A stretch of 64,000 bases of DNA from Stappia sp. WLB 29 (GTDB taxonomy: Bacteria; Pseudomonadota; Alphaproteobacteria; Rhizobiales; Stappiaceae). The position numbers and the translations under genes were made by a program. The stretch lies in NCBI RefSeq assembly GCF_023507705.1, contig NZ_JALBGD010000011.1, forward strand, positions 1 to 64,000. The letters are read 5' to 3'. Numbering within the stretch: position 1 is the stretch's first letter; every line of letters starts with the position of its first letter. Below the pieces are notes generated by a model. The model saw only the letters and a list, made by a program, of their open reading frames with translations, searched no databases and was not told the origin of the DNA. Shown one piece after another: positions 35,604 to 44,965 of this stretch.

Positions 35604-36313
35604 TGAGCCATCTGCTGGAACTGGAGGGCATCGAGGCCGCCTATGGCGCAGCGAAAGTGCTGTTCGGCATGAGCTTTACCGTCGGCACCGGCGAAGTCGT
35701 GACTCTGATGGGTCGCAACGGCATGGGCAAGACGACGACCATCCGCACGCTGATGGGGATGATGTCCGCCAGCAGCGGTCGGATCCGCTTCGAGGGCACG
35801 GACGTAACGGGCGCGCCCTCCTACCGGATCGCGCAGTGCGGTCTCGGCCTAGTGCCCGAAGGTCGCCAGGTATTTCCGACACTGTCGGTGGAGGAAAACC
35901 TTGTTGCGACCTCCGCAAACCGGTTCGGCGCAACGCCGGGTTGGTCCCTGTCGCGGGTCTACGAGTTCTTTCCGCGTCTCAAGGAGCGCCGCTCCAACAT
36001 GGGCAACCAGCTCTCCGGCGGCGAGCAGCAGATGCTCGCCATCGGCCGGGCGCTGATGACCAACCCGAAGCTCCTCATCCTCGACGAAGCGACGGAGGGC
36101 CTGGCCCCGCTGATCCGCGCCGAGATCTGGGCCTGCCTCAAGCGGCTCAAGGGCGACGGCCAGTCGATCCTCGTGGTCGACAAGAATGTCGAGGCGCTGG
36201 AAGTCCTGGCCGACAGGCATGTGGTGGTGGAAAAGGGCCAGGTCGCCTGGAGCGGCACGAGCGCCGAGCTGAAGGCCGACCCAACCATCCGCGAGCGCTA
36301 TCTCAGCGTGTGA
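35603..36313 (+). CDS. Branched-chain-type ABC transporter ATP-binding protein (LivF type)
   Basis: Second ATPase subunit, 236 aa. Walker A is GRNGMGKTTTIRTLMG (about 37-52), the LivF-type loop GLGLVPEGRQVFPTLSVEEN, signature LSGGEQQMLAIGRALM and Walker B LLILDEATEGLAPLIRAEIW. The sequence ends at LSV without the LivG extension, as expected. It is the last gene of the importer; the start overlaps the previous stop as TGATG. A small GC-rich hairpin follows 22 bases downstream. Confidence 0.92.
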   Translation: MSHLLELEGIEAAYGAAKVLFGMSFTVGTGEVVTLMGRNGMGKTTTIRTLMGMMSASSGRIRFEGTDVTGAPSYRIAQCGLGLVPEGRQVFPTLSVEENLVATSANRFGATPGWSLSRVYEFFPRLKERRSNMGNQLSGGEQQMLAIGRALMTNPKLLILDEATEGLAPLIRAEIWACLKRLKGDGQSILVVDKNVEALEVLADRHVVVEKGQVAWSGTSAELKADPTIRERYLSV

Positions 36314-36335
36314 AAACTCCGATTTTCAGCCCATA

Positions 36336-36354
36336 CGGGCGCACAATGCGCCCG
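36336..36354 (+). terminator. Weak hairpin after the importer operon
   Basis: CGGGCGC (36336-36342) pairs with GCGCCCG (36348-36354) around ACAAT. There is no T-run, so termination is uncertain. The rest of the 36314-36482 gap is the ilvD upstream region, without a recognisable promoter beyond the GAGG ribosome binding site. Confidence 0.35.
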
Positions 36355-36482
36355 ATCCGGCACCCTTGCGCGCAACGCATGGCCGGATTGTCGGCCTGTC
36401 CAGCAATTTCCTTGCGTCGACGGTCCCGATCCCGTACCCCATCCTTCCGAACTAATAGTCATACGAACTGATCGAGGCGAGC

Positions 36483-38327
36483 ATGCCGACTTACCGGTCC
36501 AGAACCACCACCCACGGACGCAACATGGCGGGCGCACGCGGCCTGTGGCGCGCCACAGGCATGAAGGACGGAGATTTCGGCAAACCGATCATTGCCGTGG
36601 TCAACTCCTTCACCCAGTTCGTGCCGGGTCATGTGCATCTGAAGGATCTCGGCCAGCTGGTCGCCCGCGAGATCGAGGCTGCCGGCGGCGTTGCCAAGGA
36701 GTTCAACACGATCGCCGTCGACGACGGTATCGCGATGGGCCATGACGGCATGCTCTACTCGCTGCCCTCGCGCGAGATCATCGCCGACAGCGTCGAATAC
36801 ATGGTCAACGCCCACTGCGCCGACGCCATGGTCTGCATCTCCAACTGCGACAAGATCACTCCCGGCATGCTGATGGCCGCAATGCGCCTCAATATCCCGG
36901 CCGTGTTCGTCTCGGGTGGCCCGATGGAAGCCGGCAAGGTGAAGCTGGCCGACGGGAAGGAGCGCCACCTCGACCTGGTCGATGCGATGGTCGCGGCGGC
37001 CGACGACAGCATGTCCGACGAAGACGTTCAGACCATCGAACGGTCCGCCTGCCCCACCTGCGGCTCCTGCTCCGGCATGTTCACCGCCAACTCGATGAAC
37101 TGCCTCACCGAGGCGCTCGGCCTGTCGCTTCCCGGCAACGGCTCGACGCTCGCCACCCACGCGGACCGCAGGCGGCTGTTCGTCGAGGCCGGCCACCTGA
37201 TCGTCGATGTCACCCGTCGCTATTACGAGCAGGACGACGACAGCGTGCTGCCCCGCTCGATCGCCAACCGTCAGGCGTTCCACAACGCCATGTCGCTGGA
37301 CATCGCCATGGGCGGCTCGACCAACACCGTGCTGCACCTGCTGGCCGCGGCCCGCGAGGGCGAGATCGACTTCACGATGGCCGACATCGACAAGCTGTCG
37401 CGCAAGGTGCCGGTGCTGTGCAAGGTCGCCCCGTCGGTCTCGCATGTTCACATGGAAGACGTGCACCGGGCCGGCGGCATCATGGGCATTCTCGGTGAGC
37501 TTGACCGTGCCGGCCTGCTCGACACGTCCCTGCCCATGGTCCATTCGCCGAGCGTCGCCGACGCGCTGGATCGCTGGGACGTGAAGCGCACCACCAGCCA
37601 GAGCGTCCACGACTTCTTCCGCGCCGGACCGGCGGGCATCCCCAGCCAGACCGCCTTCTCGCAGGATTGCCGCTACGACAGCGTCGACACCGACCGCGAA
37701 AAGGGCGTGATCCGTGCGAAGGAGTATGCCTACTCCCAGGACGGCGGCCTTGCGGTTCTCTACGGCAACATCGCCCGTGACGGCTGCATCGTGAAGACGG
37801 CCGGCGTCGATGAATCCATTCTCAAGTTCACCGGCCGTGTCCGCATTTTCGAAAGCCAGGACAGCGCGGTCAGCGCCATCCTCACCGGCAAGATCGAAGC
37901 CGGCGACGTCGTGCTGATCCGCTATGAGGGCCCGCGCGGCGGTCCCGGCATGCAGGAAATGCTCTATCCGACGAGTTATCTGAAGTCGAAAGGTCTCGGC
38001 AAGAAGTGCGCCCTCGTTACCGATGGGCGCTTCTCCGGCGGCACCTCCGGCCTGTCCATCGGCCACGTTTCGCCCGAGGCGGCGGAAGGTGGAGAGATCG
38101 GCCTTGCGCAGGAGGGTGACACGCTCGAGATCGACATCCCGAACCGCACGATCCACCTTGTCGTCTCGGACGAGGAGATGGCGCGCCGGCGTGCGGAGAT
38201 GGAAGCCAGGGGCGCAGATGCCTGGAAGCCGGGCGAGAAGCGCACGCGCAAGATCTCCACGGCCCTGAAGGCCTATGCGCTGCTTGCGACCTCGGCCGCA
38301 GAAGGCGCCGTGCGCCGCGTCGACTGA
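36483..38327 (+). CDS. ilvD: Dihydroxy-acid dehydratase
   Basis: Dehydrates 2,3-dihydroxy-3-methyl acids to the 2-oxo acids that give valine, leucine and isoleucine. At 614 aa it matches E. coli IlvD (616). The Fe-S ligand cysteines lie in [11 protein letters not shown] (about 119-129) and in [16 protein letters not shown] (about 193-208). The [20 protein letters not shown] block and the C-terminal [20 protein letters not shown] block are strictly typical. GAGG precedes the ATG. It is a single gene, flanked by the importer upstream and a strong terminator downstream. Confidence 0.96.
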   Translation: MPTYRSRTTTHGRNMAGARGLWRATGMKDGDFGKPIIAVVNSFTQFVPGHVHLKDLGQLVAREIEAAGGVAKEFNTIAVDDGIAMGHDGMLYSLPSREIIADSVEYMVNAHCADAMVCISNCDKITPGMLMAAMRLNIPAVFVSGGPMEAGKVKLADGKERHLDLVDAMVAAADDSMSDEDVQTIERSACPTCGSCSGMFTANSMNCLTEALGLSLPGNGSTLATHADRRRLFVEAGHLIVDVTRRYYEQDDDSVLPRSIANRQAFHNAMSLDIAMGGSTNTVLHLLAAAREGEIDFTMADIDKLSRKVPVLCKVAPSVSHVHMEDVHRAGGIMGILGELDRAGLLDTSLPMVHSPSVADALDRWDVKRTTSQSVHDFFRAGPAGIPSQTAFSQDCRYDSVDTDREKGVIRAKEYAYSQDGGLAVLYGNIARDGCIVKTAGVDESILKFTGRVRIFESQDSAVSAILTGKIEAGDVVLIRYEGPRGGPGMQEMLYPTSYLKSKGLGKKCALVTDGRFSGGTSGLSIGHVSPEAAEGGEIGLAQEGDTLEIDIPNRTIHLVVSDEEMARRRAEMEARGADAWKPGEKRTRKISTALKAYALLATSAAEGAVRRVD

Positions 38328-38349
38328 GCCACCAGCCGCAGAATACGAA

Positions 38350-38385
38350 AAACCGGCCGCCCATCGGGCGGCCGGTTTCATTTTG
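38350..38385. terminator. Bidirectional terminator between ilvD and the SDR gene
   Basis: AAACCGGCCGCCC (38350-38362) pairs with GGGCGGCCGGTTT (38366-38378) across a 3-nt loop, followed by CATTTTG; an A-run on the left serves the minus strand. Strong intrinsic terminator for convergent genes. Confidence 0.88.
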
Positions 38386-38426
38386 TGCGCATGAATACGG
38401 TGCCAACCATCTGAGGCACCCGCGCG

Positions 38427-38470
38427 TCAGCGCGGTGCACATTGCCTGCACCTGCGCATCAGCGCGGTGC
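38427..38470. repeat. Short direct repeat at the SDR 3' end
   Basis: TCAGCGCGGTGC occurs at 38427-38438 and again at 38459-38470, the second copy being the stop codon and last codons of the minus-strand SDR gene. The first copy looks like a partial duplication of the gene end. Confidence 0.6.
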
Positions 38471-39226
38471 CATGCGGATCGCGCCATCGAGACGGATGGT
38501 CTCGCCGTTGAGCATCGGATTTTCGCAGATCGCCGCGACGAGGTCCGCATATTCCGACGGACGGCCGAGGCGCGAGGGGAACGGCACCTGCTGGCCGAGC
38601 GAATCCTGCACTTCCTGCGAAAGGCCGAGCAGCATCGGCGTCTCGAAGATGCCCGGAGCGATGGTCATGACGCGAATGCCGGACTTCGACAGATCGCGGG
38701 CGATCGGCAGCGTCGAGGCGGCAACACCGCCTTTGGATGCGGCATAGGCGACCTGGCCGATCTGGCCGTCGAACGCTGCCACCGAAGCCGTGGAAACTAT
38801 GACACCGCGCTCTCCGTCGGCCGTGACCGGATCAAGCTCCACCATCGCGGTGGACGAATGCGCAATGCAGCGGAAGGTACCGACCAGATTGACCGCGATC
38901 ACCTTTTCGAACATGTCCAGCGGGTGCGGTTCGCCGCGCGACGTGGTCTTGGCCACCGGTGCGATACCCGCACAGTTGACGAGAATGCGCTCGACACCAA
39001 AATGCTCGCGAGCGGCCGCAAAGCCGGCCTTGACGCTGTCATTGTTGGTCACGTCGACCGCGACGAAAGCGCCACCGATCTCCTTGGCGATCGCCTCGCC
39101 CTGCTCCACATTCATGTCGAACAGCGTGACCTTCACGCCAGCGGCGGCAAGACGGCGGGCCGTCGCAGCGCCAAGACCCGACGCACCGCCCGTTACGACG
39201 GCGGCAATTCCTTCCCCAAGCTTCAT
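38459..39226 (-). CDS. SDR oxidoreductase, 3-hydroxyacyl-CoA dehydrogenase type 2 (HSD10)-like
   Basis: Short-chain dehydrogenase of 255 aa, the usual length of bacterial HSD17B10-like 3-hydroxyacyl-CoA dehydrogenases. The cofactor motif is VTGGASGLGAATARRLAAAG, followed by the acidic specificity residue in VTLFDMN (NAD). NCAG, the catalytic Ser in VIVSTASVAAFDGQIGQVAY and YAASKGG complete the active site; the family insert PHPLDMFEKVIAVNLVGTF is present. AGGGAG lies close before the ATG at 39226; a GTG two codons earlier would overlap it. Likely role in branched-chain or fatty acid oxidation. Monocistronic. Confidence 0.88.
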   Translation of the reverse strand: MKLGEGIAAVVTGGASGLGAATARRLAAAGVKVTLFDMNVEQGEAIAKEIGGAFVAVDVTNNDSVKAGFAAAREHFGVERILVNCAGIAPVAKTTSRGEPHPLDMFEKVIAVNLVGTFRCIAHSSTAMVELDPVTADGERGVIVSTASVAAFDGQIGQVAYAASKGGVAASTLPIARDLSKSGIRVMTIAPGIFETPMLLGLSQEVQDSLGQQVPFPSRLGRPSEYADLVAAICENPMLNGETIRLDGAIRMAPR

Positions 39227-39337
39227 GTTCACTCCCTGATTTTATCGAGGTGCAACGCACCTTCTGGACCGGATGGGTGAGCAACAGGTGGCAGGAAGCG
39301 GACGAGCGGTCAAGCATCTGCCGCCTATGACCTAACG

Positions 39338-40669
39338 TCATGCGAGAACGATGAGATCGGCTCTTTCGGACAGCCCGGGCACGACCTGGCAAGGGCGCAT
39401 TTCCGGCCCGAAATCCGCCAAACCGCGAGCCACCGCAGCCGCATAGGTGGCAGCATCCGTCAGCACGGTGGTGCCCTGTTGCTTGTTGGCGTCCTCCAGT
39501 TTTGCCGCTCGGTTGACTGCATCTCCAATGACGGTGAACTCGAGCCTGCCGGCGGCGCCCACCACGCCGACCGTGACCGGGCCGGACGCAATGGCCGCCC
39601 CCGCCCGCAAGGCTTCAGGCCACCCCACAAGCGTCAGGTCCGGTGCCAGATCGGCGAAAACCCGCGGAAGTTCCAGGCCCGCCCGCACCGCATCCGCCGC
39701 CGCTGTCGGACTGGGCGCGACCGCACCAAACGTCGCCAAAACCCCGTCACCGAGAAACTTGTCGACCTCGCCTCCATGGCGAGAGATGACGCGAAGCACC
39801 GCTTCCTGGTATCGAGACAGGATCATCATCACCGTCTCGGGCGGCAAGGTGGCAGCGATACGCGTGAAGCCGCGGATGTCGACCATCATGACGGCAGCGT
39901 CCCGCAGCCTTCCCTGCCCCGCAGTCAGCGCTTCCTCGGCGCCAGTGATCGAACGGGCCACCTCCGGTGCAAAGAACCGTCTCAGGTCCTGAGCGGCCGC
40001 GTGGTCGCGCACTGCTTCGAAGAACATCCTGCGCCCGCGGTAGAGCGCGACGGAAAGACACAGGGTAACCCCGAGGATGACGATGACCTTGTCGAGTTCT
40101 GCGCCGATCAGGATCGCGTTCGAGGTCAGATACTCGACGTAGTTGCGAGTGATGGACATGGAACCCATGCCCTGGAGGACGGCATAGAGCACCAGCGTAC
40201 CCCAGCCGAGCGCCCCGACGAGGCCGGTTATCAACACGAAGCGCGGCTCGAAGCGCAGCGCCCGCAGCGCGATGAACAGGAACAGATACATCAGCGTCGG
40301 CGCCTTCAGATAGAAGGTCGCCGGCTGCGCGTACTGGATATGGAACGAGAAGATCAGTCCGCACAAAAGAGCAACGTCGACGATGACCGAAATCACCAGA
40401 TACCAGAACGGCAGGTCTATTCGGTAGGACAGCGCCACACGCAGGATCGTGAACAAGGAATAGGCGCCAAGAGCCAGTGGCACGAAGTTGAACCCGCCGC
40501 CCCCTTCCGCACGAGGCGCGAGCGAGTAAAGCACCGCAAAGAACAGCACCATGGCCAGCTGGATCCAGCCGATCAGACGCTCCGCCTCTGTTTCGCGCCG
40601 AGCGATTTCCAAGCGCACACGCGCGGGAACGCCGCTCGCGTGGTCACCTCTTTTGCCGGCTCGTGCCAT
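39338..40669 (-). CDS. Membrane-bound adenylate/guanylate cyclase
   Basis: Class III nucleotide cyclase of 443 aa. Six or so hydrophobic segments (about 35-220) form a membrane anchor, followed by the cytoplasmic catalytic domain (about 240-430). Metal-binding Asp residues lie in MMVDIRGFTRIAA and DKFLGDGVLATFG; the Lys of VDKFLG and the Asp of FTVIGDAVN indicate ATP specificity. The transition-state Arg position reads Lys in VNRAAKLED, a variant seen in rhizobial cyclases. GGGAGGGG precedes the ATG at 40669. It follows the MBL hydrolase gene by 119 bases on the same strand and may be the last gene of that operon. Confidence 0.88.
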   Translation of the reverse strand: MARAGKRGDHASGVPARVRLEIARRETEAERLIGWIQLAMVLFFAVLYSLAPRAEGGGGFNFVPLALGAYSLFTILRVALSYRIDLPFWYLVISVIVDVALLCGLIFSFHIQYAQPATFYLKAPTLMYLFLFIALRALRFEPRFVLITGLVGALGWGTLVLYAVLQGMGSMSITRNYVEYLTSNAILIGAELDKVIVILGVTLCLSVALYRGRRMFFEAVRDHAAAQDLRRFFAPEVARSITGAEEALTAGQGRLRDAAVMMVDIRGFTRIAATLPPETVMMILSRYQEAVLRVISRHGGEVDKFLGDGVLATFGAVAPSPTAAADAVRAGLELPRVFADLAPDLTLVGWPEALRAGAAIASGPVTVGVVGAAGRLEFTVIGDAVNRAAKLEDANKQQGTTVLTDAATYAAAVARGLADFGPEMRPCQVVPGLSERADLIVLA

Positions 40670-40788
40670 CGCCCCTCCCCTCGCCAGGACGATCCTAACG
40701 CACAGGCGTTCTCGCAGCCTCGTCACTTTCCCTCGACGGGTCCGACCGTCTTGCGATCGTCACCTCGGCAAGGATGTCACCTTCGGCC

Positions 40789-41607
40789 TCACGGAACGAC
40801 AACCATCCCCTCACGTCCGACAACAGCCCCGGGATGCCGGCGGGAGGCTTCTTCGCCGATAGCGTCGAGCGCATCGTCGGACCGCCTCGGATCATGGTGA
40901 TGCAGAACCACTTGCGAGATCCCGGCCTCCAACCCCAGTTCGACACCCTTCTGCCAGGTGGAATGTCCCCAACCGGCATAACGAGCATATTCCTCGTCCG
41001 TATACATGGCGTCGTAAATCATCACGTCGGCGCCTTCCACGAAGCGCTGGACGGCCCGATCCACTTCGGCATTGCCATGCTCGTGATCGGTTATCACGCA
41101 GATCGATTTTCCCTCATGCGCAATCCGATAGCCCGTGGCGCCGCCCGGATGGTTGAGGGCAACCGTGGTCAAGCGTGCCGCCCCCTTGCGCTCGACCTCT
41201 CCACCGGCGCGGAAGTTGCGGAAAGTCACCGCCCGCAGCGTGTTGGCTGCCACGGGAAAGATCGGCGGCGACATGATGCGGCAGATGATGTCCATCAGCC
41301 CGGAACTGTCGGCGAAATGCCCGGCCCAGGCGTTGATGGAAAACCGGTCGTCATAGGCGGGCGTGAAGAACGGCAATCCGCAAATATGGTCGAGATGAGT
41401 ATGGGTGAAGAAGAGGTCGTATTCTGCCGGCGGACGGGCGTGCAGTTCCATTCCCAGATTACGCGCGCCTGATCCGCAGTCGATCATAAAGATGTCATCA
41501 CCGGCATGAACCTCGAAACACGTGGTCTCTCCGCCGTAGCGCAGTGTCGAGGGACCGGGCGTCGGCGTCGAGCCACGCACGCCCCACAGCTTCAGCGAAA
41601 GGGTCAC
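40789..41607 (-). CDS. MBL-fold metallohydrolase of the GVRGS type
   Basis: Metallo-beta-lactamase-fold protein of 272 aa. It opens LWGVRGSTPTPGPSTLRYGG, typical of a subgroup related to ribonuclease Z and some cyclic-nucleotide phosphodiesterases. The metal-binding motif is FFTHTHLDHICGLPF (about 79-93), with further His/Asp ligands in CVITDHEH and the C-terminal VVLHHHDPRRSDD. I chose the GTG at 41607, 19 bases after the cyclic-nucleotide-binding protein gene, because the protein then begins as the family does. Position between a cyclic-nucleotide-binding protein and a cyclase suggests it may hydrolyse cAMP; this is inference. Confidence 0.82.
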   Translation of the reverse strand: MTLSLKLWGVRGSTPTPGPSTLRYGGETTCFEVHAGDDIFMIDCGSGARNLGMELHARPPAEYDLFFTHTHLDHICGLPFFTPAYDDRFSINAWAGHFADSSGLMDIICRIMSPPIFPVAANTLRAVTFRNFRAGGEVERKGAARLTTVALNHPGGATGYRIAHEGKSICVITDHEHGNAEVDRAVQRFVEGADVMIYDAMYTDEEYARYAGWGHSTWQKGVELGLEAGISQVVLHHHDPRRSDDALDAIGEEASRRHPGAVVGREGMVVVP

Positions 41608-41626
41608 AGAAAGGCCATCCCCGTCT

Positions 41627-42085
41627 TCACGCCCTGCCGCCCGCGGACTGGAGTGCAACGAGATCCTGCGTGGTACGATCCAGGCGTTTGGCGAGCGTGC
41701 GCATCACCTCTAGCGACATATCCGGGAACTCCTTGAGGAGACGGAGGAAATCATCCTTCGAGACAGTCAGGACGTCCATCTCCTTGGTAGCTACGACAGT
41801 GGCCGTCCGGGGAACGTCGCACAGGATCGCGATCTCGCCAACTATCGAATTCTCGCCCAGCCGCGCCACCGCGCGTTCGCCGTCCGGGGTGCTCACACGC
41901 ACCTCGGCCTCACCGGCAAGGATGATGAAAGCAGAATCGCCCTCGTCTCCCTGATCGCAAAGGTGCTCGCCCGGCGTGAAGCGCGTCCGGTCGGAGATGA
42001 AGGCCAGGAGCCTTAGCTTGGTGGCGTCGATGCCCCGGAAAAGCGGCACACGCCGCAACGCATCGACTTCCGCATCAAGGGTCAC
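41627..42085 (-). CDS. Stand-alone cyclic-nucleotide-binding domain protein
   Basis: A 152-aa protein that is essentially one CNB domain (about 12-130) with a short C-terminal helix and no DNA-binding or catalytic part. The phosphate-binding cassette is intact: GENSIVGEIAILCDVPRTAT (about 83-102), with the Gly-Glu and Arg-Thr-Ala residues that contact cAMP or c[11 protein letters not shown] lies 5 bases before the GTG at 42085, which fixes the start. It sits between an ABC exporter gene and an MBL hydrolase gene in a minus-strand set that ends with a cyclase, so it probably relays cAMP to a protein partner. Confidence 0.88.
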   Translation of the reverse strand: MTLDAEVDALRRVPLFRGIDATKLRLLAFISDRTRFTPGEHLCDQGDEGDSAFIILAGEAEVRVSTPDGERAVARLGENSIVGEIAILCDVPRTATVVATKEMDVLTVSKDDFLRLLKEFPDMSLEVMRTLAKRLDRTTQDLVALQSAGGRA

Positions 42086-42170
42086 ATGTCCTCCTTCGGG
42101 AGCGCGGCCGGAACGGTACCGTACGCCTCCGCAGTCAGGTTGGGGACGGCCGTTATGGCGGGCAGTTGCA

Positions 42171-44765
42171 TCATGAGGCAGCTTCCTCATCCACAACGCG
42201 TCCCTGGTTCATCACGATACTATGGTCGAACTCGCCCGCCACGATCAAATTGGGCGCGCCGAACAGCAGCATCCGCCCCTTGAGCGCCCGGCGGATGGAG
42301 GAGCGAAGCGCCTTGTCGTCGTCGCTGCCGCTGCTTCCCGTGTCATCGAGAATGGTGATCGGGGCGTTCTTCATCAATGCCCGCACCAACGCAACACGCC
42401 GGCGCTGACCGGTGGAAAGGCGCGAACCCGCGACACCGACATGGAAATCGAGACCGGCGCGCACGATCGGGCGGCGCAGTTCCATCTCGTCGACGATCGA
42501 GCGGATGAGCCCGTCGATTTTCTCGCGCGCATCGCGCCGGTCGACGCGCGGACGGCCGAACAGAAGATTGTCCTCGATCGACATCGGCGCGATGAAGCTG
42601 TCGCGGTCGAACACGACAAAGCGGCTCTGGTCGCCATTGAGGCGCTTATGGAAGGCCGCACGTGCCGCGACGATCTCCTCGCGCATGGCTTCGTCGAGAA
42701 CGCCGAGGCGGTGACGCGCAGGAATGAGCTTGAAGGCCAGACCGATCAGCCGCTCCTTATCGGGGCCGCGCAGTTGCCCCTTCGAGGATTCGAGGCGAGA
42801 GATGCGCACGATCCTGTCGAATTCCGGCAACTCGTCGAGCGTGATGAAGGAGTAGTCGCCGAGCAGGCCGGAATCGTCGCTGACATTTGCGAACAGTTCG
42901 ACCATCGTGCCGGCGATCTTCATGCCGATCTCGACAAGCCGATCCCGCAAGCCCGTCTCTTCAAGTGCCGCCGCGACATCAGGATCCGATGCCAGGGTAT
43001 CGATGCCGAGGGTCGGGTCCACAGGCATCGCGAACAACAGGTTTTCGGCAAGACTGGCGGAATTGTTGAAGCGCTCTACATCCCAAAGCTCGACCATCGC
43101 CGCGAGGCGGCCGTCACCGGCAACCCTGTCTGCGAGTGCCCTGCGCACGGCAAGCACGCGGTCGGCGAACTCCGGATAGCGCGCCGGATCGATGGGCGAC
43201 TGCAACCCCATCCGGAACACGTCGGCGGCAAGTCCGGTCATCTCGATCAATTCGAGCGCGCGCGCATCCAGAGCGTCGACCGTATCGACACCAGCAGCCT
43301 CGAAGTCTTCCCACTCCGCCTCGATATCGTATTCCGGGTTCTGCGTTGCTCGCGCCTCGGCCAGCCGGCGGACATGCCTTGCCTTGTCATCCCCTTCCCG
43401 CTCCGGAGGACGCAACGGCCGATGGCGGAGGCCATAGAGAATGTTGTCGCGTACGGTGCCGGTCCACACATGTACCGAAGGACCGACATAGGCGATCTGG
43501 CGGCCAAGCACCGCCTCGCTCAGATTGTCGAGATTGTGCCCGCCTATCTCCACCCGTCCGCTTGTCGCCCCCAGCAGACCGGCCGCAAGCTGGAGCACCT
43601 CGGAGCGGCCGGACCCATCCGGCCCAGCGACGGCCGCATGCGCACCGGCCTTCACTGCCAACGAGACATCGAACACTTCCTGCCCCGCGGCTCCACCGGA
43701 GAAGCTGACGCTGCGCATCACCAGATCGCCGGCCAACTGCGTATCGGCGGTCTCGTCCGTGAGACGCGCAACCGGATAAATGTCGGCAGGATCGAAATTC
43801 TCGACCACCGTCTGGTACTTCACCTCGACGTCCGCAACCATCTGGTAGTAGGCGAGAAGCTCTTTCCAAGGGCCAGCAAGATCCTTGTACGCGGCGATGA
43901 CGGCCAGTAGCGCGCCGATCGACAGGTCACCTTCGATTACGAGCCAGCCACCGATCAGATAGAACAGGAACGGCGTCAACTGGTTCATGAAGTTGTTCAG
44001 AAACTTTATGAAATACTTCCAGTTGAAGATCTTGAAGCGGATCTGGTAGTTGGTATAGAGGCGCTCGGAAATATCCGCGGAATGCCAAGCAGATGCGTCG
44101 TTGGCATGAATTTCCGACACGCCGCCGATGCTCTCACCAATCTTGTCGGCGATCACCCGTACATTACGTACGCGCTGGCGCGACAGCAGAACGACCCGCT
44201 TCTGCAGCTTCGGGATGACATAGGCCTGCATCGGATAGGAGGAAATGGCTGCCAGCCCGAGCAGCGGATCCTGCATGAAGATGAAGCCGATCTGCACGGC
44301 CAGCATACCGCCCTGATAGGCGGGAAGCGCCACAGCCTCGCCGATGAAGCCGCCAACGTCCTCCACCTCCGATGTGATCATCGGGATGATCTCGCCGGAA
44401 CTGACCTTCTTGAAGTGCGGCAGACGGAAACGCAGGACGCGCTGGAACAGCTCGAATCGCAGGCGGCGCAACATGCGCTCGCCGAGCCGGCCCTTATAGA
44501 CGTTCAAGGCAAGCTTGATGCCGTTGGATAGAATCACCAGACCGAGAAAGGCCAGGCACAACACGACCAGGTAGGAAACCTGGTCGAACTCGAACCCATA
44601 GACCTCACGCGGGAAGTTTTCGCCCTGAATCGCGTCGTTGACGATGAGCTTCGGAAGCTCCAGCAGCACATAGGTGACCGGATAGGCGATCACCGTAATG
44701 AGCAGGATCGTCAGTTGCTGACGGGCGCTGTATCGCCAGATGAACTTGAAGAGGCTTTTTTCCAT
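42171..44765 (-). CDS. ABC exporter with a degenerate, insertion-bearing ATPase domain
   Basis: Membrane-spanning ABC protein of 864 aa. Residues about 15-310 are a type IV exporter membrane domain. The ATPase domain is abnormal: Walker A reads GPDGSGRSE (381-389; Arg instead of Lys), the Q-loop Gln appears lost (AYVGPS, 425-430), Walker B ends ITILDDTG (803-810; Asp instead of catalytic Glu) and the H-loop His is absent (FGAPN, 835-839), yet LSTGQ (783-787) is kept. Between Q-loop and signature lie about 320 extra residues holding two more copies of the NLLF/G segment. The ATG at 44765 is chosen because an earlier one overlaps the putative -10 box. Confidence 0.82.
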   Translation of the reverse strand: MEKSLFKFIWRYSARQQLTILLITVIAYPVTYVLLELPKLIVNDAIQGENFPREVYGFEFDQVSYLVVLCLAFLGLVILSNGIKLALNVYKGRLGERMLRRLRFELFQRVLRFRLPHFKKVSSGEIIPMITSEVEDVGGFIGEAVALPAYQGGMLAVQIGFIFMQDPLLGLAAISSYPMQAYVIPKLQKRVVLLSRQRVRNVRVIADKIGESIGGVSEIHANDASAWHSADISERLYTNYQIRFKIFNWKYFIKFLNNFMNQLTPFLFYLIGGWLVIEGDLSIGALLAVIAAYKDLAGPWKELLAYYQMVADVEVKYQTVVENFDPADIYPVARLTDETADTQLAGDLVMRSVSFSGGAAGQEVFDVSLAVKAGAHAAVAGPDGSGRSEVLQLAAGLLGATSGRVEIGGHNLDNLSEAVLGRQIAYVGPSVHVWTGTVRDNILYGLRHRPLRPPEREGDDKARHVRRLAEARATQNPEYDIEAEWEDFEAAGVDTVDALDARALELIEMTGLAADVFRMGLQSPIDPARYPEFADRVLAVRRALADRVAGDGRLAAMVELWDVERFNNSASLAENLLFAMPVDPTLGIDTLASDPDVAAALEETGLRDRLVEIGMKIAGTMVELFANVSDDSGLLGDYSFITLDELPEFDRIVRISRLESSKGQLRGPDKERLIGLAFKLIPARHRLGVLDEAMREEIVAARAAFHKRLNGDQSRFVVFDRDSFIAPMSIEDNLLFGRPRVDRRDAREKIDGLIRSIVDEMELRRPIVRAGLDFHVGVAGSRLSTGQRRRVALVRALMKNAPITILDDTGSSGSDDDKALRSSIRRALKGRMLLFGAPNLIVAGEFDHSIVMNQGRVVDEEAAS

Positions 44766-44823
44766 CGTCGGTCGCGTTATCGGGTCGCGGGCCTGTTCAC
44801 CATCCGGCAGGTCTCTCGCGCGT

Positions 44824-44854
44824 ATCATAACGCAGCTCGCCAAAACCGCTACAA
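44824..44854 (-). promoter_or_regulatory. Candidate promoter of the ABC/CNB/MBL/cyclase set
   Basis: On the minus strand TTGTAG (44854-44849) and TATGAT (44829-44824) are 19 bases apart. The spacing is long, so this is tentative. The rest of the 44766-44965 divergent region contains no clear palindrome and no gene. Confidence 0.3.
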
Positions 44855-44965
44855 GTAACGATAGCGCTCACACTTGCATCGACCGCAATCGGAAGATAGA
44901 GAAAGACTGACAATGGGGACGCGCGGCCATGCGCCAGTACCGACGCGCTGACCGAATGGGTAGGC

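Noticed and set aside
36459-38381. Very long open frame antisense to ilvD
   Set aside because: Its product is low-complexity and unlike any family, while the opposite strand encodes a full-length IlvD with intact Fe-S cysteines. Long antisense frames are expected in GC-rich codon-biased DNA.
42173-42190. Inverted repeat ATGAGG-CAGCTT-CCTCAT at the ABC exporter stop codon
   Set aside because: Six-base arms with no T-run; not convincing as a terminator and within the range of chance.
44856-44880. CRP-like half site (TGTGAGCGC) upstream of the odd ABC exporter gene
   Set aside because: Only one half matches TGTGA; the other half is TCGTTA. Tempting beside a cyclase cassette but too weak, unlike the perfect site at 57399.
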